From an uncultured Lachnospiraceae bacterium (GTDB taxonomy: Bacteria > Bacillota > Clostridia > Lachnospirales > Lachnospiraceae): a stretch of DNA of 38,342 bases. The position numbers and the translations under genes were made by a program. Where the stretch lies: assembly GCA_910588965.1 (NCBI GenBank), contig CAJUSO010000033.1, positions 1-38,342 on the forward strand. Direction: 5' to 3'. This document shows positions 1 through 7,964 of this stretch, piece after piece. Within the stretch, counting starts at the first letter, position 1. Each line of letters opens with the position of its first letter. Under the pieces are notes generated by a model, which was given only the letters and a program-made list of their open reading frames with translations, did no database searches and was not told the DNA's origin.

Positions 1-624
1 AAGCATTATGAGGAAAAGGAAATCCCCTTACAGTTCAAGGCACTTTTCCATCTGGCAATCTTTGGCGGCTTCCGGCGCGGGGAATTGGTCGCCCTCACTT
101 GGGATGACATTGACTTCCAGAACCATACCGTCACCATCAACAAGGCATCTGCCAGGACAAAAGATGGCATTATTACGAAAGCCCCCAAGACCTTCTCTTC
201 CAACCGAACCGTGACCCTACCGCCCGGCACCATGGGCATACTCCAAAAGCACCAGGCAGAGCAGCAGGAATACCGCCAATCACTGGGGACGTACTGGAAG
301 GGGAGCAATTACCTGTTCATCCAGGATGATGGGAGGCAAATGGACATATCAACACCCAACAAGGTATTCCAGAAGGTTATCCGCAGATACAATGAAACAC
401 ATGGGGATAAGCTGCCAGAAATCACGTTGCATGGGCTGCGGCACACATCCGCCACCCTTCTGATTGCCCAGAACGTGGATGTGAAGACCGTATCGAACCG
501 CCTGGGGCATTCGGAGGCCTCCACCACCATGGATATCTACGCCCATGCCCTAAAGAAGCAGGATAAGCTGGCAGCCGAATCACTAGGCGAATTATTCACT
601 TCCCAGACAAAAGCCCAATGTTAG
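1..624 (+). CDS. int: Tyrosine recombinase/integrase, C-terminal part (5' end cut by window)
   Basis: The reading frame is open from base 1 and contains the catalytic domain of a phage-type tyrosine recombinase, which cuts and rejoins DNA at attachment sites. Visible active-site elements are the first Arg box (GGFRRGEL, about residues 22-29), the H-x-x-R box (HGLRHTSATLL, near residue 145), and the LGHSEASTTMDIYAH box holding the third His and the nucleophile Tyr. The N-terminal SAM-like and arm-binding domains lie outside the window. The gene stops 88 bases before the 3' end of a tRNA-Pro gene, the usual place of an integrase beside its own attachment site. The first ATG in this frame (base 85) is internal to the domain, so it is not the true start. 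Family assignment is firm; whether the element is a prophage or a conjugative element cannot be told. Confidence 0.95.
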   Translation, partial: KHYEEKEIPLQFKALFHLAIFGGFRRGELVALTWDDIDFQNHTVTINKASARTKDGIITKAPKTFSSNRTVTLPPGTMGILQKHQAEQQEYRQSLGTYWKGSNYLFIQDDGRQMDISTPNKVFQKVIRRYNETHGDKLPEITLHGLRHTSATLLIAQNVDVKTVSNRLGHSEASTTMDIYAHALKKQDKLAAESLGELFTSQTKAQC

Positions 625-639
625 TCAAATGTTAGTCAA
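618..639 (+). repeat. Two tandem 11-bp direct repeats at the integrase stop
   Basis: ATGTTAGTCAA occurs twice back to back (618-628 and 629-639) and overlaps the integrase stop codon. Short direct repeats next to an attachment site are typical arm-type binding sites for integrase or excisionase, so that role is inferred. The copy match is exact. Confidence 0.6.
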
Positions 640-648
640 GCATAAGAA

Positions 649-671
649 AAGCACCCCTTCATGGAGTGCTT
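649..671 (-). terminator. Hairpin, probable terminator of tRNA-Pro transcript
   Basis: AAGCAC at 649-654 pairs with GTGCTT at 666-671 around a C/G-rich inner stem. Read on the minus strand the hairpin is followed by TTTTCTT, fitting an intrinsic terminator for the tRNA-Pro gene. It may also stop the integrase transcript on the plus strand, where the T run is weaker. Confidence 0.6.
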
Positions 672-712
672 AACTTCTGCCTTAAGCCTTGATTTTACTG
701 GCCTGCCAAGAA

Positions 713-786
713 TCGATGCGACAGGATTTGAACCTGCGGCCTCTGCGTCCCGAACGCAGCGCTCTACCAAGCTGAGCCACGCATCG
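713..786 (-). tRNA. tRNA-Pro (anticodon CGG)
   Basis: The minus strand folds as a full cloverleaf. The acceptor stem is CGATGCG/CGCATCG, the D stem GCTC/GAGC, the anticodon stem CTGCG/CGCAG with loop TTCGGGA (anticodon CGG), and the T stem GCAGG/CCTGT with loop TTCAAAT. The discriminator base is A at 713 and CCA is not encoded. Its 3' end faces the integrase gene, so this tRNA is the likely integration target of the element at the left edge; the tRNA itself is intact. Confidence 0.95.
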
Positions 787-799
787 CTGTTACTATGGC

Positions 800-828
800 A
801 TAATAACACACTTTGCACCATTTGTCAA
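800..828 (-). promoter_or_regulatory. Promoter of tRNA-Pro
   Basis: Read on the minus strand: TTGACA (823-828), 17 bases, TATTAT (800-805), ending 13 bases upstream of the first tRNA base. This is a near-consensus sigma-A promoter. Confidence 0.85.
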
Positions 829-957
829 GAATCCAATTTATTCTTCCCTTAAAGTATTTTTCCGCCGTATTTTGCTAGCTGCTACTTGGCTTTTCATACG
901 CCTTGCCGTCCAGGGGACGGGATTGCCGCAAGGTTCTGTAAAACAAGTCTATACTTT

Positions 958-985
958 TTGCCAAGATTGTGATAAATTATATAAA
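958..985 (+). promoter_or_regulatory. Candidate promoter upstream of the hybrid kinase
   Basis: TTGCCA (958-963), 16 bases, TATAAA (980-985). Transcription would start near 992 and give a leader of about 250 bases before the kinase start at 1242. Confidence 0.55.
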
Positions 986-1005
986 TGGAATATGTCGCGA
1001 AAGCG

Positions 1006-1051
1006 GCCCGCCGCAGGCGGGGAATCCTGCTTTGCAGGATTCTTTGTTCTT
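1006..1051 (+). terminator. Hairpin pair with intrinsic terminator in the kinase leader
   Basis: A GC-rich hairpin (CCCGC/GGCGGG, about 1006-1020) is followed by a perfect 9-bp stem GAATCCTGC/GCAGGATTC (1022-1030 and 1034-1042) with a three-base loop and then TTTGTTCTT. It lies only about 30 bases after the expected transcription start, so it could end a short RNA or act as an attenuator for the kinase gene. Confidence 0.6.
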
Positions 1052-1241
1052 AATAAGGTTCCTGCCGTTTTATGCGGCGGGTGGAAATATATGTATCTTG
1101 GCAGGGGGATACCCCCCGTCCAGGATAATCGCCTTTGGCAGATAACCAGGCTACCAGGCTGCGAAGAGCCGCTATCGGGGCTTTGGGCTGCATACGGGAT
1201 GCAGCCTGTATGCCAGGGCGCACTTAGGAGGACATTAGAAG
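1052..1241 (+). other. Structured leader of the kinase gene, no gene seen
   Basis: This stretch has no credible gene. It holds several complementary G/C blocks, including GCTGCAT/ATGCAGC at about 1188-1206 and a GGGGGATACCCCCC run near 1104-1117. An AGGAGG ribosome binding site lies at the end, before the kinase. I compared it by eye with common riboswitch signatures, including both c-di-GMP types, and could not match it to any. Confidence 0.4.
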
Positions 1242-3794
1242 ATGCGGAAAATAAGCACTCGGTTTTTAATCGGCAGCCTTATTATTGCATCTGTTTTCTG
1301 TGTAATCATTTTTGCTTACCAGGCTGCAAGGATGAACCAGAAGGGTGCAGATACCATCCGTGACGTCGGCGGGATTTATATGTCAGGGATGAGCGAGCAG
1401 GTTGCCATGCATTTTGGAACAACCATCGAATTGCGGCTGTCCCAAGTCGGGGCGCTGGCCAGTTCCCTCCAGGTAGGAAACGGCAAAGGAAATGCGATGG
1501 AAGTATCCCTGACATACAATGCCCGGGCAAGGGGATTTGAGTACCTGGCCTTTTATACGGATGAGGGGCAGTTCCAGATGCTTTATGGCGTGCAGTTAGA
1601 TGCGATTTCCCAGGAGACTTTTTTGGAATCCCTGGTTTCGGGGAAGGAAAAAGTTACGGTGGGCCGCGACATAAATGGGGATGACGTGATTTTAATGGGC
1701 ATCCCGATTACGCATTCCCTAAAAAACAGGGAGGACTGCGTCGCATTGGTGGCAGGCTTCCCCACAAGCTACTTTATCAATACCCTTTCCCTGGACGCGA
1801 AAGATTCCCTGGTCAATTATTCCATTATCAGCAGGGAGGGGAAATTTATTATCCGCGGCAAGGCGATGGAAGGGAAGGATTACTTTGACAGGGTTAGGAC
1901 CTATTATGAGGGCATGGACCAGGCGTCGGCGGAGAAATTCATAACCGAACTGGGGGAAGCCATGGATTTGGGCAAGGATTTTACCAGCCAGGCTTCTGTC
2001 CAGGGCGAGCTGCGGAATTTATATGGGACAAAGCTGCCTTATTCTGATTGGTATCTAATCTTGGCTATGCCTTATGGGATGATTGATGAGTCTATTGCAG
2101 GGCTTGGGAGCCAATGGTCCCATACGGCAATCGGGGAATGCCTGATGATTATCGTAATACTGCTGTTGGTGTTCGCGGAATATTTCCGCATGATCCGAAG
2201 GCAGATGCGGGCATTGGATAAAGCCAGGCGGGCAGCAGAGCGGGCCAACAAGGCTAAGAGCGAATTCCTTTCTAATATGAGCCATGACATCCGCACGCCT
2301 ATGAATGGCATTATTGGCATGACCGCCATTGCCAGCGCCAATCTTGGGGACAGGAAACAAGTGCAGAACTGCCTGCACAAAATTACGGTTTCCAGCCGGC
2401 ATCTGCTGGGGGTGATTAACGATATCCTGGATATGTCGAAGATTGAAAGCGGGAAGATGGTACTGAATATTGAAGAAGTCTCCCTGCCGGAGGTCATGCA
2501 GAACATTATAGGCATCATGCAGCCCCAGACCAAGGAAAAGAAGCAGAATTTTAATGTCTATGTCCGTGACGTCCCTGTGGAAACCGTATGCTGTGACAAC
2601 CAGAGGCTAAACCAGATTTTGCTGAACCTTTTGGGGAATGCCGTGAAGTTCACGCCTGAAAAGGGAACTGTCCAGGTCATGCTCTATGAAGAGGATTCCC
2701 CCAAAGGGGACGCATATATACATATCCATTTCTGTGTAAAGGATAATGGCATTGGCATATCGCCGGAATTCCAGGACAAGATTTTTGAATCCTTTGTCAG
2801 GGAGGACAGCGCCCGGATAAAGAAGCCCGAGGGCGCAGGGCTTGGGATGGCCATTACGAAGTATATTGTGGACGCTATGGACGGGAAGATTGCGTTCCAT
2901 AGCGAGCCGGGCAAAGGCAGCGAATTCCATATTATGCTGGATCTGAAAAAAGCGCTGAAGGAAGGCGCCGATGACATGCGCCTCCCTGGATGGGACGTAT
3001 TGGTCGGGGGCGCAGACGCCATAAGCTGCGCCAGTACCATTGCTTCCTTAAAATCCATTGGCATGAGGGTGGAATGGGCAGTAGACGACAGGGATGTCAT
3101 GGAAAAAGCGGAAAAACGGCAGGAGGGGCAAAAGCCCTACCAGATTATCCTGTTAGATTGGAAACTCCCCCGAAAAGGAGGCATCCATGTTGTGCGGGAA
3201 TTGCGGAAACGGTATCACTGCAAGACGCCTATCCTGCTGGTGATAGACGGGAATTGGAATGGGATAGAGGCAGAGGCACGGGCGGCAGGCGTAAATGGCT
3301 TTATCGCCAAGCCCTTGTTCCGCTCTACCTTGTATTGCCACCTCAAAGAATTTTTGGATGAGCCAGAAGAGGCAGCCGAACTGCCTGAAGACAAGTCAGG
3401 CCTCTTTGCGGGCAAACGTGTCCTTCTGGCAGAGGACAATGACCTTAATTGGGAAATTGCCAACGAACTGCTGTCAGCCATGGGGCTGGAGCTTGACTGG
3501 GCGGAAAATGGGAAAGCCTGCCTGGAGAAATTCAGCCAATCTGAAATTGGGTGGTATGACGGCATCCTCATGGATCTGCGTATGCCCCTGATGAATGGGT
3601 TTGAGGCTGCCAAGGCAATCCGGGCAATGGAACGGGAAGACGCTGGGAGCATCCCGATTATTGCCATGAGCGCTGATACCTTTGACGATGATGTAAAGAG
3701 ATGCCTGGACTGCGGCATGAACGACCATGTGGCAAAGCCCATAGATATCCAAGAGGTCACCCGTATCCTGATGAAATATTTAATAAGCGCCTAA
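1242..3794 (+). CDS. Hybrid sensor histidine kinase with two receiver domains
   Basis: A membrane sensor kinase of 850 residues that should autophosphorylate and pass phosphate to its own receivers. In order: TM helix (about 8-27), an extracellular Cache-like sensor region (30-290), TM helix (297-315), a short coiled coil, the HisKA H-box SHDIRTPMNG with His348, and HATPase_c with N-box Asn466, DNGIG (501-505) and GAGLGM (531-536). A first receiver follows with Asp639 but without the acidic pair near its start, so it looks degenerate. The second receiver is complete (Glu731/Asp732, Asp778, Lys832). There is no Hpt domain or DNA-binding output, so a separate partner must exist. The start follows AGGAGG. 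The solute-binding lipoprotein lies 55 bases downstream and may present the ligand; that link is inferred from position. Confidence 0.93.
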   Translation: MRKISTRFLIGSLIIASVFCVIIFAYQAARMNQKGADTIRDVGGIYMSGMSEQVAMHFGTTIELRLSQVGALASSLQVGNGKGNAMEVSLTYNARARGFEYLAFYTDEGQFQMLYGVQLDAISQETFLESLVSGKEKVTVGRDINGDDVILMGIPITHSLKNREDCVALVAGFPTSYFINTLSLDAKDSLVNYSIISREGKFIIRGKAMEGKDYFDRVRTYYEGMDQASAEKFITELGEAMDLGKDFTSQASVQGELRNLYGTKLPYSDWYLILAMPYGMIDESIAGLGSQWSHTAIGECLMIIVILLLVFAEYFRMIRRQMRALDKARRAAERANKAKSEFLSNMSHDIRTPMNGIIGMTAIASANLGDRKQVQNCLHKITVSSRHLLGVINDILDMSKIESGKMVLNIEEVSLPEVMQNIIGIMQPQTKEKKQNFNVYVRDVPVETVCCDNQRLNQILLNLLGNAVKFTPEKGTVQVMLYEEDSPKGDAYIHIHFCVKDNGIGISPEFQDKIFESFVREDSARIKKPEGAGLGMAITKYIVDAMDGKIAFHSEPGKGSEFHIMLDLKKALKEGADDMRLPGWDVLVGGADAISCASTIASLKSIGMRVEWAVDDRDVMEKAEKRQEGQKPYQIILLDWKLPRKGGIHVVRELRKRYHCKTPILLVIDGNWNGIEAEARAAGVNGFIAKPLFRSTLYCHLKEFLDEPEEAAELPEDKSGLFAGKRVLLAEDNDLNWEIANELLSAMGLELDWAENGKACLEKFSQSEIGWYDGILMDLRMPLMNGFEAAKAIRAMEREDAGSIPIIAMSADTFDDDVKRCLDCGMNDHVAKPIDIQEVTRILMKYLISA

Positions 3795-3849
3795 GCGCAT
3801 GCTGTAAGGATGCATATGCAGCTTGGGACAAGAAAGGGATGGAAAAATC

Positions 3850-5154
3850 ATGAAGAAGTTTTTCGCATGGGTATGCGCCATGCTGTTGGCATTCCAGATT
3901 GCCGCCTGCGGCAGCTGGCCTTCCAATGCTCCGCAGGCAGGGAATATATCCATAGATTCTGGGCAGGATGAAGTCAGCCTTACCCTATGGACATACCCGG
4001 TCGGGAACTGGGGGGAATCCGCCACCGTGGCAAACCTGGTGGGAAGGTTTCATAATGAGTACCCCAATATCCATGTGTCTGTTAAGCATCTCCAATACAG
4101 CGATGGGGATAGCATGATAGAGGATGCCATTGCAAAAGGGCAGGCGCCGGATCTGGTGTTTGAAGGCCCAGAACGCCTGGTGGCGAATTGGGGGGAAAAA
4201 GGGCTTATGGCAGATCTGTCAGATTTATGGGAAAAGGAGCCTTCCAGCCAAATTTATGATTTTGCCCGCAATGCCTGCCAGCACAAGAACGGGGAATATT
4301 ATGAATACCCTGTCTGTATGAGCACCCATTGCATGGCCATCAATTATGAGATGTTCCAGGAGGCAGGGGCATTGCAATATATTAATGAAGAAACCCACAC
4401 TTGGACCACAGAAGGGTTTGTCCTGGCAGTCCAGGCATTGGCGGAGCATGGGCAGGAACAGGTAGGCGCTGTATATTGCAAGAACCAGGGGGGAGACCAG
4501 GGAACCCGCGCCCTGGTGAACAACTTATATGGCGGTAAATTTACAGACGGTACACAGACGGGATATGCAGTCGACAGCCAGGAAAATATCAAGGCGCTAA
4601 ATCTTCTGTATGGCTTGGAGGGCATCCGTTTCGACCCGGAAATGGAAGGCGCCGATGAAGTCAGCCAGTTTATCAATGGGGATTTGGCTATGGCCTTCTG
4701 CTGGAACAGCTCCCTGGAAATCAGCCAGACCCTCGCATACCCAAAGCGCAGCTTTGATATTTTCCCAATGGCATTCCCCAGTGAAGATGGAAAACCTGTG
4801 CTTCAAGGGGGGATATGGGGGTTTGGCGTATTTGACAATGGGGACGCAGCAAAAGTGGAGGCTGCAAAGACATTCATTTCGTTTATGGCCATGGAAAATG
4901 AGCCCTACAAGAGGTCTGTTTGGGCTTCCATGAACTGGCCAGTGCGTGAAATGGGCGATCTCTATGCCAATGATGCCCTGATGACAGAGTATGGCATCTT
5001 CAACCAGTACCAGGGCGATTATTACCAGCTGACATCCGGCTGGGCGGACGCCCGCAAGGCCTGGTGGGAAATGCTCCAAAAAGTAGGCGGGGGTATGGCC
5101 CCCCGCCAGGCAGTAAAGGAATTTTCAGATACCGTGGGCAAAAGCACCGGTTAA
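3850..5154 (+). CDS. ABC-type extracellular solute-binding lipoprotein (family 1 type)
   Basis: A 434-residue exported lipoprotein. Its N-terminus MKKFFAWVCAMLLAFQIAAC is a short basic signal peptide with a lipobox ending at Cys20. The mature part begins with a linker and then VSLTLWTYPVGNW, typical of the first strand of sugar-type binding proteins, and later has ALNLLYG and a GDLAMAFCWNSS segment like those that line the ligand cleft in this family. The start at 3850 is chosen because it is followed directly by the signal peptide; an in-frame ATG at 3823 would add nine residues before it. No permease or ATPase gene is adjacent, which is unusual for a transport protein and suggests it may serve the upstream kinase as a sensory binding protein. 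Its stop overlaps the stop of the convergent DUF362 gene by four bases. Ligand unknown. Confidence 0.88.
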   Translation: MKKFFAWVCAMLLAFQIAACGSWPSNAPQAGNISIDSGQDEVSLTLWTYPVGNWGESATVANLVGRFHNEYPNIHVSVKHLQYSDGDSMIEDAIAKGQAPDLVFEGPERLVANWGEKGLMADLSDLWEKEPSSQIYDFARNACQHKNGEYYEYPVCMSTHCMAINYEMFQEAGALQYINEETHTWTTEGFVLAVQALAEHGQEQVGAVYCKNQGGDQGTRALVNNLYGGKFTDGTQTGYAVDSQENIKALNLLYGLEGIRFDPEMEGADEVSQFINGDLAMAFCWNSSLEISQTLAYPKRSFDIFPMAFPSEDGKPVLQGGIWGFGVFDNGDAAKVEAAKTFISFMAMENEPYKRSVWASMNWPVREMGDLYANDALMTEYGIFNQYQGDYYQLTSGWADARKAWWEMLQKVGGGMAPRQAVKEFSDTVGKSTG

Positions 5155-6266
5155 ATCTCCACCAATTCATATTCCCTGCTGCCAATCCCTATTTTTTCTG
5201 CATGTTCTACGCAGGATTTCCAGTTCGTGTCTGGGTGGGTAAGGCCAAAATGGTCATGGCTGCTGCCATGGCCGCTTTTTCCAGCCTCACCAATCACGCT
5301 CCCGGCAATCACTGGCTGCCGGTTGCAGGCATCGGCACAGGCCACGTCCAAAGCCACCGGGTCAAAGGATGCAAACATGCCCACATCCGGGATGATGGGG
5401 ATATCGTTCTCAGCGTGGCAGTCGCAATTGGGCGACACATCGCAGACAATGGAAATATGGAAATGGGGGCGTCCTGCAAGGACAGCCTTGCTGTATTCCG
5501 CCATTTTGTAATTCAGCACGTCATTGGATTCCCCAAAGCTTGGCTCAATGGCGTCCTTGGGGCAGACGCCGATGCAGCGGCCGCATCCCGCGCAGCGTGC
5601 ATGGTCAATAAAGGCCTTCTTATCTGTGACGGATACCCCATTATGGGCGCAGACCTTTGTGCACATCTGGCAGCCAATGCATTTTTCCTGGCTGACGTAA
5701 GGCTTGCCCTCGCTATGCATCTCCATTTTCCCTGCACGGGAACCGCATCCCATGCCGATATTCTTCAGCGCACCCCCAAACCCAGCCATTTCATGGCCTT
5801 TAAAATGAGTCAGGGAAAGGAAAACATCCGCATCCATGATGGCGCGCCCGATTTTTGCCTCTTTTATATATTCGCCCCCAACCGGCACTAATACCTCGTC
5901 CGTCCCTTTGAGCCCATCCCCAATGATTACATGGCATCCCGTGGAAAAAGGCGTGAAGCCATTTTCATAGGCGGTGTCCAAATGGTCCAGGGCATTCTTC
6001 CGGCTTCCTACATATAAGGTGTTGCAGTCTGTCAGGAATGGCTTGCCTCCCAGCTCCTCCACAAGGCCTGCCACCACTTTGGCGTAATTTGGGCGCAAGA
6101 AAGCAAGGTTGCCCAGTTCACCAAAATGGATTTTGATGGCCGTGAATTTATCTGTGAAATCAATATCCCGGATACCGGCTTCCAGGATTAGGCGCCTCAG
6201 CTTTGCTGGGATATTTTCAGTAAAAGAAGTCTTAAATGTCGTGAAATACACTTTTGGTTTTTCCAT
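5151..6266 (-). CDS. DUF362 protein with two 4Fe-4S clusters
   Basis: A protein of 371 residues with an N-terminal DUF362 region (MEKPKVYFTTFKTSF onward, with the IKIHFGE and SLTHFKGHEMAGFGG segments). A ferredoxin insert follows, with two Cys clusters, CIGCQMCTKVC and CAGCGRCIGVCP (roughly residues 188-230), which should bind two 4Fe-4S clusters. The protein is soluble, and its electron-transfer or enzymatic role is not established for the family. The ATG at 6266 is preceded by AAGGAGGG at good spacing; a longer frame reaches upstream but crosses the likely promoter. The gene converges on the binding-protein gene with a four-base overlap and no room for a terminator between them. Confidence 0.88.
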   Translation of the reverse strand: MEKPKVYFTTFKTSFTENIPAKLRRLILEAGIRDIDFTDKFTAIKIHFGELGNLAFLRPNYAKVVAGLVEELGGKPFLTDCNTLYVGSRKNALDHLDTAYENGFTPFSTGCHVIIGDGLKGTDEVLVPVGGEYIKEAKIGRAIMDADVFLSLTHFKGHEMAGFGGALKNIGMGCGSRAGKMEMHSEGKPYVSQEKCIGCQMCTKVCAHNGVSVTDKKAFIDHARCAGCGRCIGVCPKDAIEPSFGESNDVLNYKMAEYSKAVLAGRPHFHISIVCDVSPNCDCHAENDIPIIPDVGMFASFDPVALDVACADACNRQPVIAGSVIGEAGKSGHGSSHDHFGLTHPDTNWKSCVEHAEKIGIGSREYELVEI

Positions 6267-6307
6267 GGGAACCCTCCTTATAATTGTGTTTTTTGTTGTC
6301 ATAGAAC

Positions 6308-6335
6308 AGTATAACAGATTTCCCAGGCTGTGCAA
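6308..6335 (-). promoter_or_regulatory. Promoter of the DUF362 gene
   Basis: Minus-strand TTGCAC (6330-6335), 16 bases, TATACT (6308-6313), about 40 bases upstream of the ATG at 6266. Confidence 0.65.
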
Positions 6336-6630
6336 AGGCTTCTTTTAGAAAGGGAGCCTTTCTGGTTTCTATAAGTTTTTTTACCGTTTCTTCATAATTT
6401 CTTTCGAAATCTTTATGTTTCTTTTAGAAATTGTCCACAGTTTGCACACATTTTTGTTTTATACTCTTTTTATCAAATGAAGTTGGTAACACAAACAAGC
6501 GCGCACCGTTATCAGCTTCGACTAAAAGAAAGTTAACTTTATTTTGTGAAGTTAGTTTACATAGAGTGGTCGGTGCCACCGCCCAAGATGTGGCACCCCA
6601 TGAAACATTTCATAAATTTACTCCCCCAAA
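6336..6630. other. Intergenic region with several dyads, no gene seen
   Basis: No credible gene. Visible structure: hairpin AGAAAGG-gag-CCTTTCT (6347-6363), a 12-bp perfect palindrome AAAGTTAACTTT (6529-6540), and an 8-bp inverted repeat GGTGCCAC/GTGGCACC with a ten-base loop (6572-6597). The region is T-rich between 6360 and 6480. It could hold a small RNA or operator sites, but I cannot place a promoter with confidence. Confidence 0.4.
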
Positions 6631-6654
6631 AAGGGTTGCCGTAAGGCAACCCTT
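6631..6654 (-). terminator. Terminator of the amidohydrolase gene
   Basis: A perfect 10-bp stem AAGGGTTGCC/GGCAACCCTT with loop GTAA. On the minus strand it is followed by a T-rich run, and it lies 52 bases past the stop of the amidohydrolase gene. Confidence 0.85.
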
Positions 6655-6705
6655 TCCTTCCGTCTATCCCTATGCTTCTTTTCTGCCAGGGATTTTTCAT
6701 CTCCC

Positions 6706-7881
6706 TTAAGGCTCCTGCCGGTATGTGACAGCCCCGTCAATGATTACATAACATACCTTCGTATCGGATACCATCGGATCCCCATCCGTAATGACGATAT
6801 CCGCATCCTTCCCTGGCTCCAGGGAACCTACGCGGTTTTCTATACCGATGTGCCGGGCGGCGTGGATGGTGATGGCCTTGAGCGCCTCAAAGCGATCCAT
6901 CCCGGATTTCACGGCCAGCCCTGCGCACAGCGGCAGGAACTGCTGCGGTATGATCGGGGAATCCGTGATGATAGATACCTGGCAGCCAGCCCTTGCCAAA
7001 TCCCCTGGGGTTGTAAAGCTTTTGTTCTTCAGTTCAAATTTCGTGGCATGGGACAGGGTAGGCCCGACAGCAACCGGATACCCCTCTTTGGCCAAATCAT
7101 CCGCAATGAGGGAGCCGTCCGTGCAGTGGTCTAAAGCCAGCTTCAGGCCGTATTCCTTGGCAATGCGGATGGCTGTGTAAATATCATTGGCCTGATGGGC
7201 ATGGGCTTTTAGGGGGAGTTCTCCCCGGATGACCGGGATGAGGGCTTCCAGCTTGGGGTCATACGGAGGCCTTTTTAGGACATCGTCCCCGGCAGCCTCC
7301 TGTTTTAAGAGGTATTCCTTTGCCTTATCCAGCATCACGCGCAGCTTGGCAGCAATGCCCATACGTGAAAAGGTATCCTTATCTTTATAACAGCGCTTCG
7401 GGTTTTCGCCGAAAGCACATTTCATAGCGGCCTTTTCTTTGACTATCATGTCGTCAATGCGTTTCCCTGCCGTCTTATAGGCGGTGAAGGTGCCGCCCAG
7501 GACATTCGAACTGCCAGGGCCGGCTGCCACGCAGGTAACGCCCCCTTCCATCGCCTGGCGTACGCTCACATCCAAGGGGTTTATGGCGTCTACGGCAGAC
7601 AGATGCGGGGTTATGGCATCTGTCATTTCATTGTAATCCGCGCCTTCAAAACCAACGGCATATCCATCCAGGCCTAAATGGCAATGGGCCTCTACAAAGC
7701 CGGGATAGGCTTCCAGTCCTGCCGCATCCAGGATTTCCGGCGTCCCGCCTAAGGATGCTGCATCTATCGCAGGGGCAATACGGGTGATTTTGCCGTCCTC
7801 TGCCAAAATATCCGCCCGATAGGGCTTTTCCTGCACTGCATCATGGAGCAGGGCATGCTGTACCAAAAGTATATGGCTCAT
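6706..7881 (-). CDS. Amidohydrolase-family metal-dependent hydrolase (imidazolonepropionase-like)
   Basis: A 391-residue cytosolic hydrolase of the amidohydrolase superfamily. It has the small N-terminal beta domain and a TIM barrel with the metal ligands in place: H-x-H at His66/His68 (VEAHCHLG), His227/His229 (KAHAHQAND), His252 (LDHCTDG) and the catalytic Asp307 (ITDSP). The C-terminus SLEPGKDADIVITDGDP returns to the beta domain, as is typical. The superfamily removes groups from C-N bonds in cyclic amides, amidines or amino acids; the substrate cannot be read from the sequence. The start follows AAGGAGG. It lies 83 bases downstream of bioB with no terminator between, so cotranscription is possible, although no link to biotin is evident. 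Confidence 0.88.
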   Translation of the reverse strand: MSHILLVQHALLHDAVQEKPYRADILAEDGKITRIAPAIDAASLGGTPEILDAAGLEAYPGFVEAHCHLGLDGYAVGFEGADYNEMTDAITPHLSAVDAINPLDVSVRQAMEGGVTCVAAGPGSSNVLGGTFTAYKTAGKRIDDMIVKEKAAMKCAFGENPKRCYKDKDTFSRMGIAAKLRVMLDKAKEYLLKQEAAGDDVLKRPPYDPKLEALIPVIRGELPLKAHAHQANDIYTAIRIAKEYGLKLALDHCTDGSLIADDLAKEGYPVAVGPTLSHATKFELKNKSFTTPGDLARAGCQVSIITDSPIIPQQFLPLCAGLAVKSGMDRFEALKAITIHAARHIGIENRVGSLEPGKDADIVITDGDPMVSDTKVCYVIIDGAVTYRQEP

Positions 7882-7964
7882 CGTTCTGTGCCTCCTTACG
7901 GGTTATATTGTGCCGCAAATGGGCAGATTTATGAATTTCCGGGAACAGGCCAGGGTATCGGAGG

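Noticed and set aside
992..1241. c-di-GMP riboswitch before the kinase
   Set aside because: The conserved core and tetraloop-receptor sequences of types I and II are not visible; left as an unassigned leader.
872..1363. Open frame of 163 codons before the kinase
   Set aside because: It overlaps the kinase start, crosses the promoter and terminator hairpin, has no ribosome site and an unlikely composition.
5064..5891. Open frame of 275 codons on the plus strand
   Set aside because: Shadow of the DUF362 gene, whose Fe-S motifs and ribosome site are on the minus strand.
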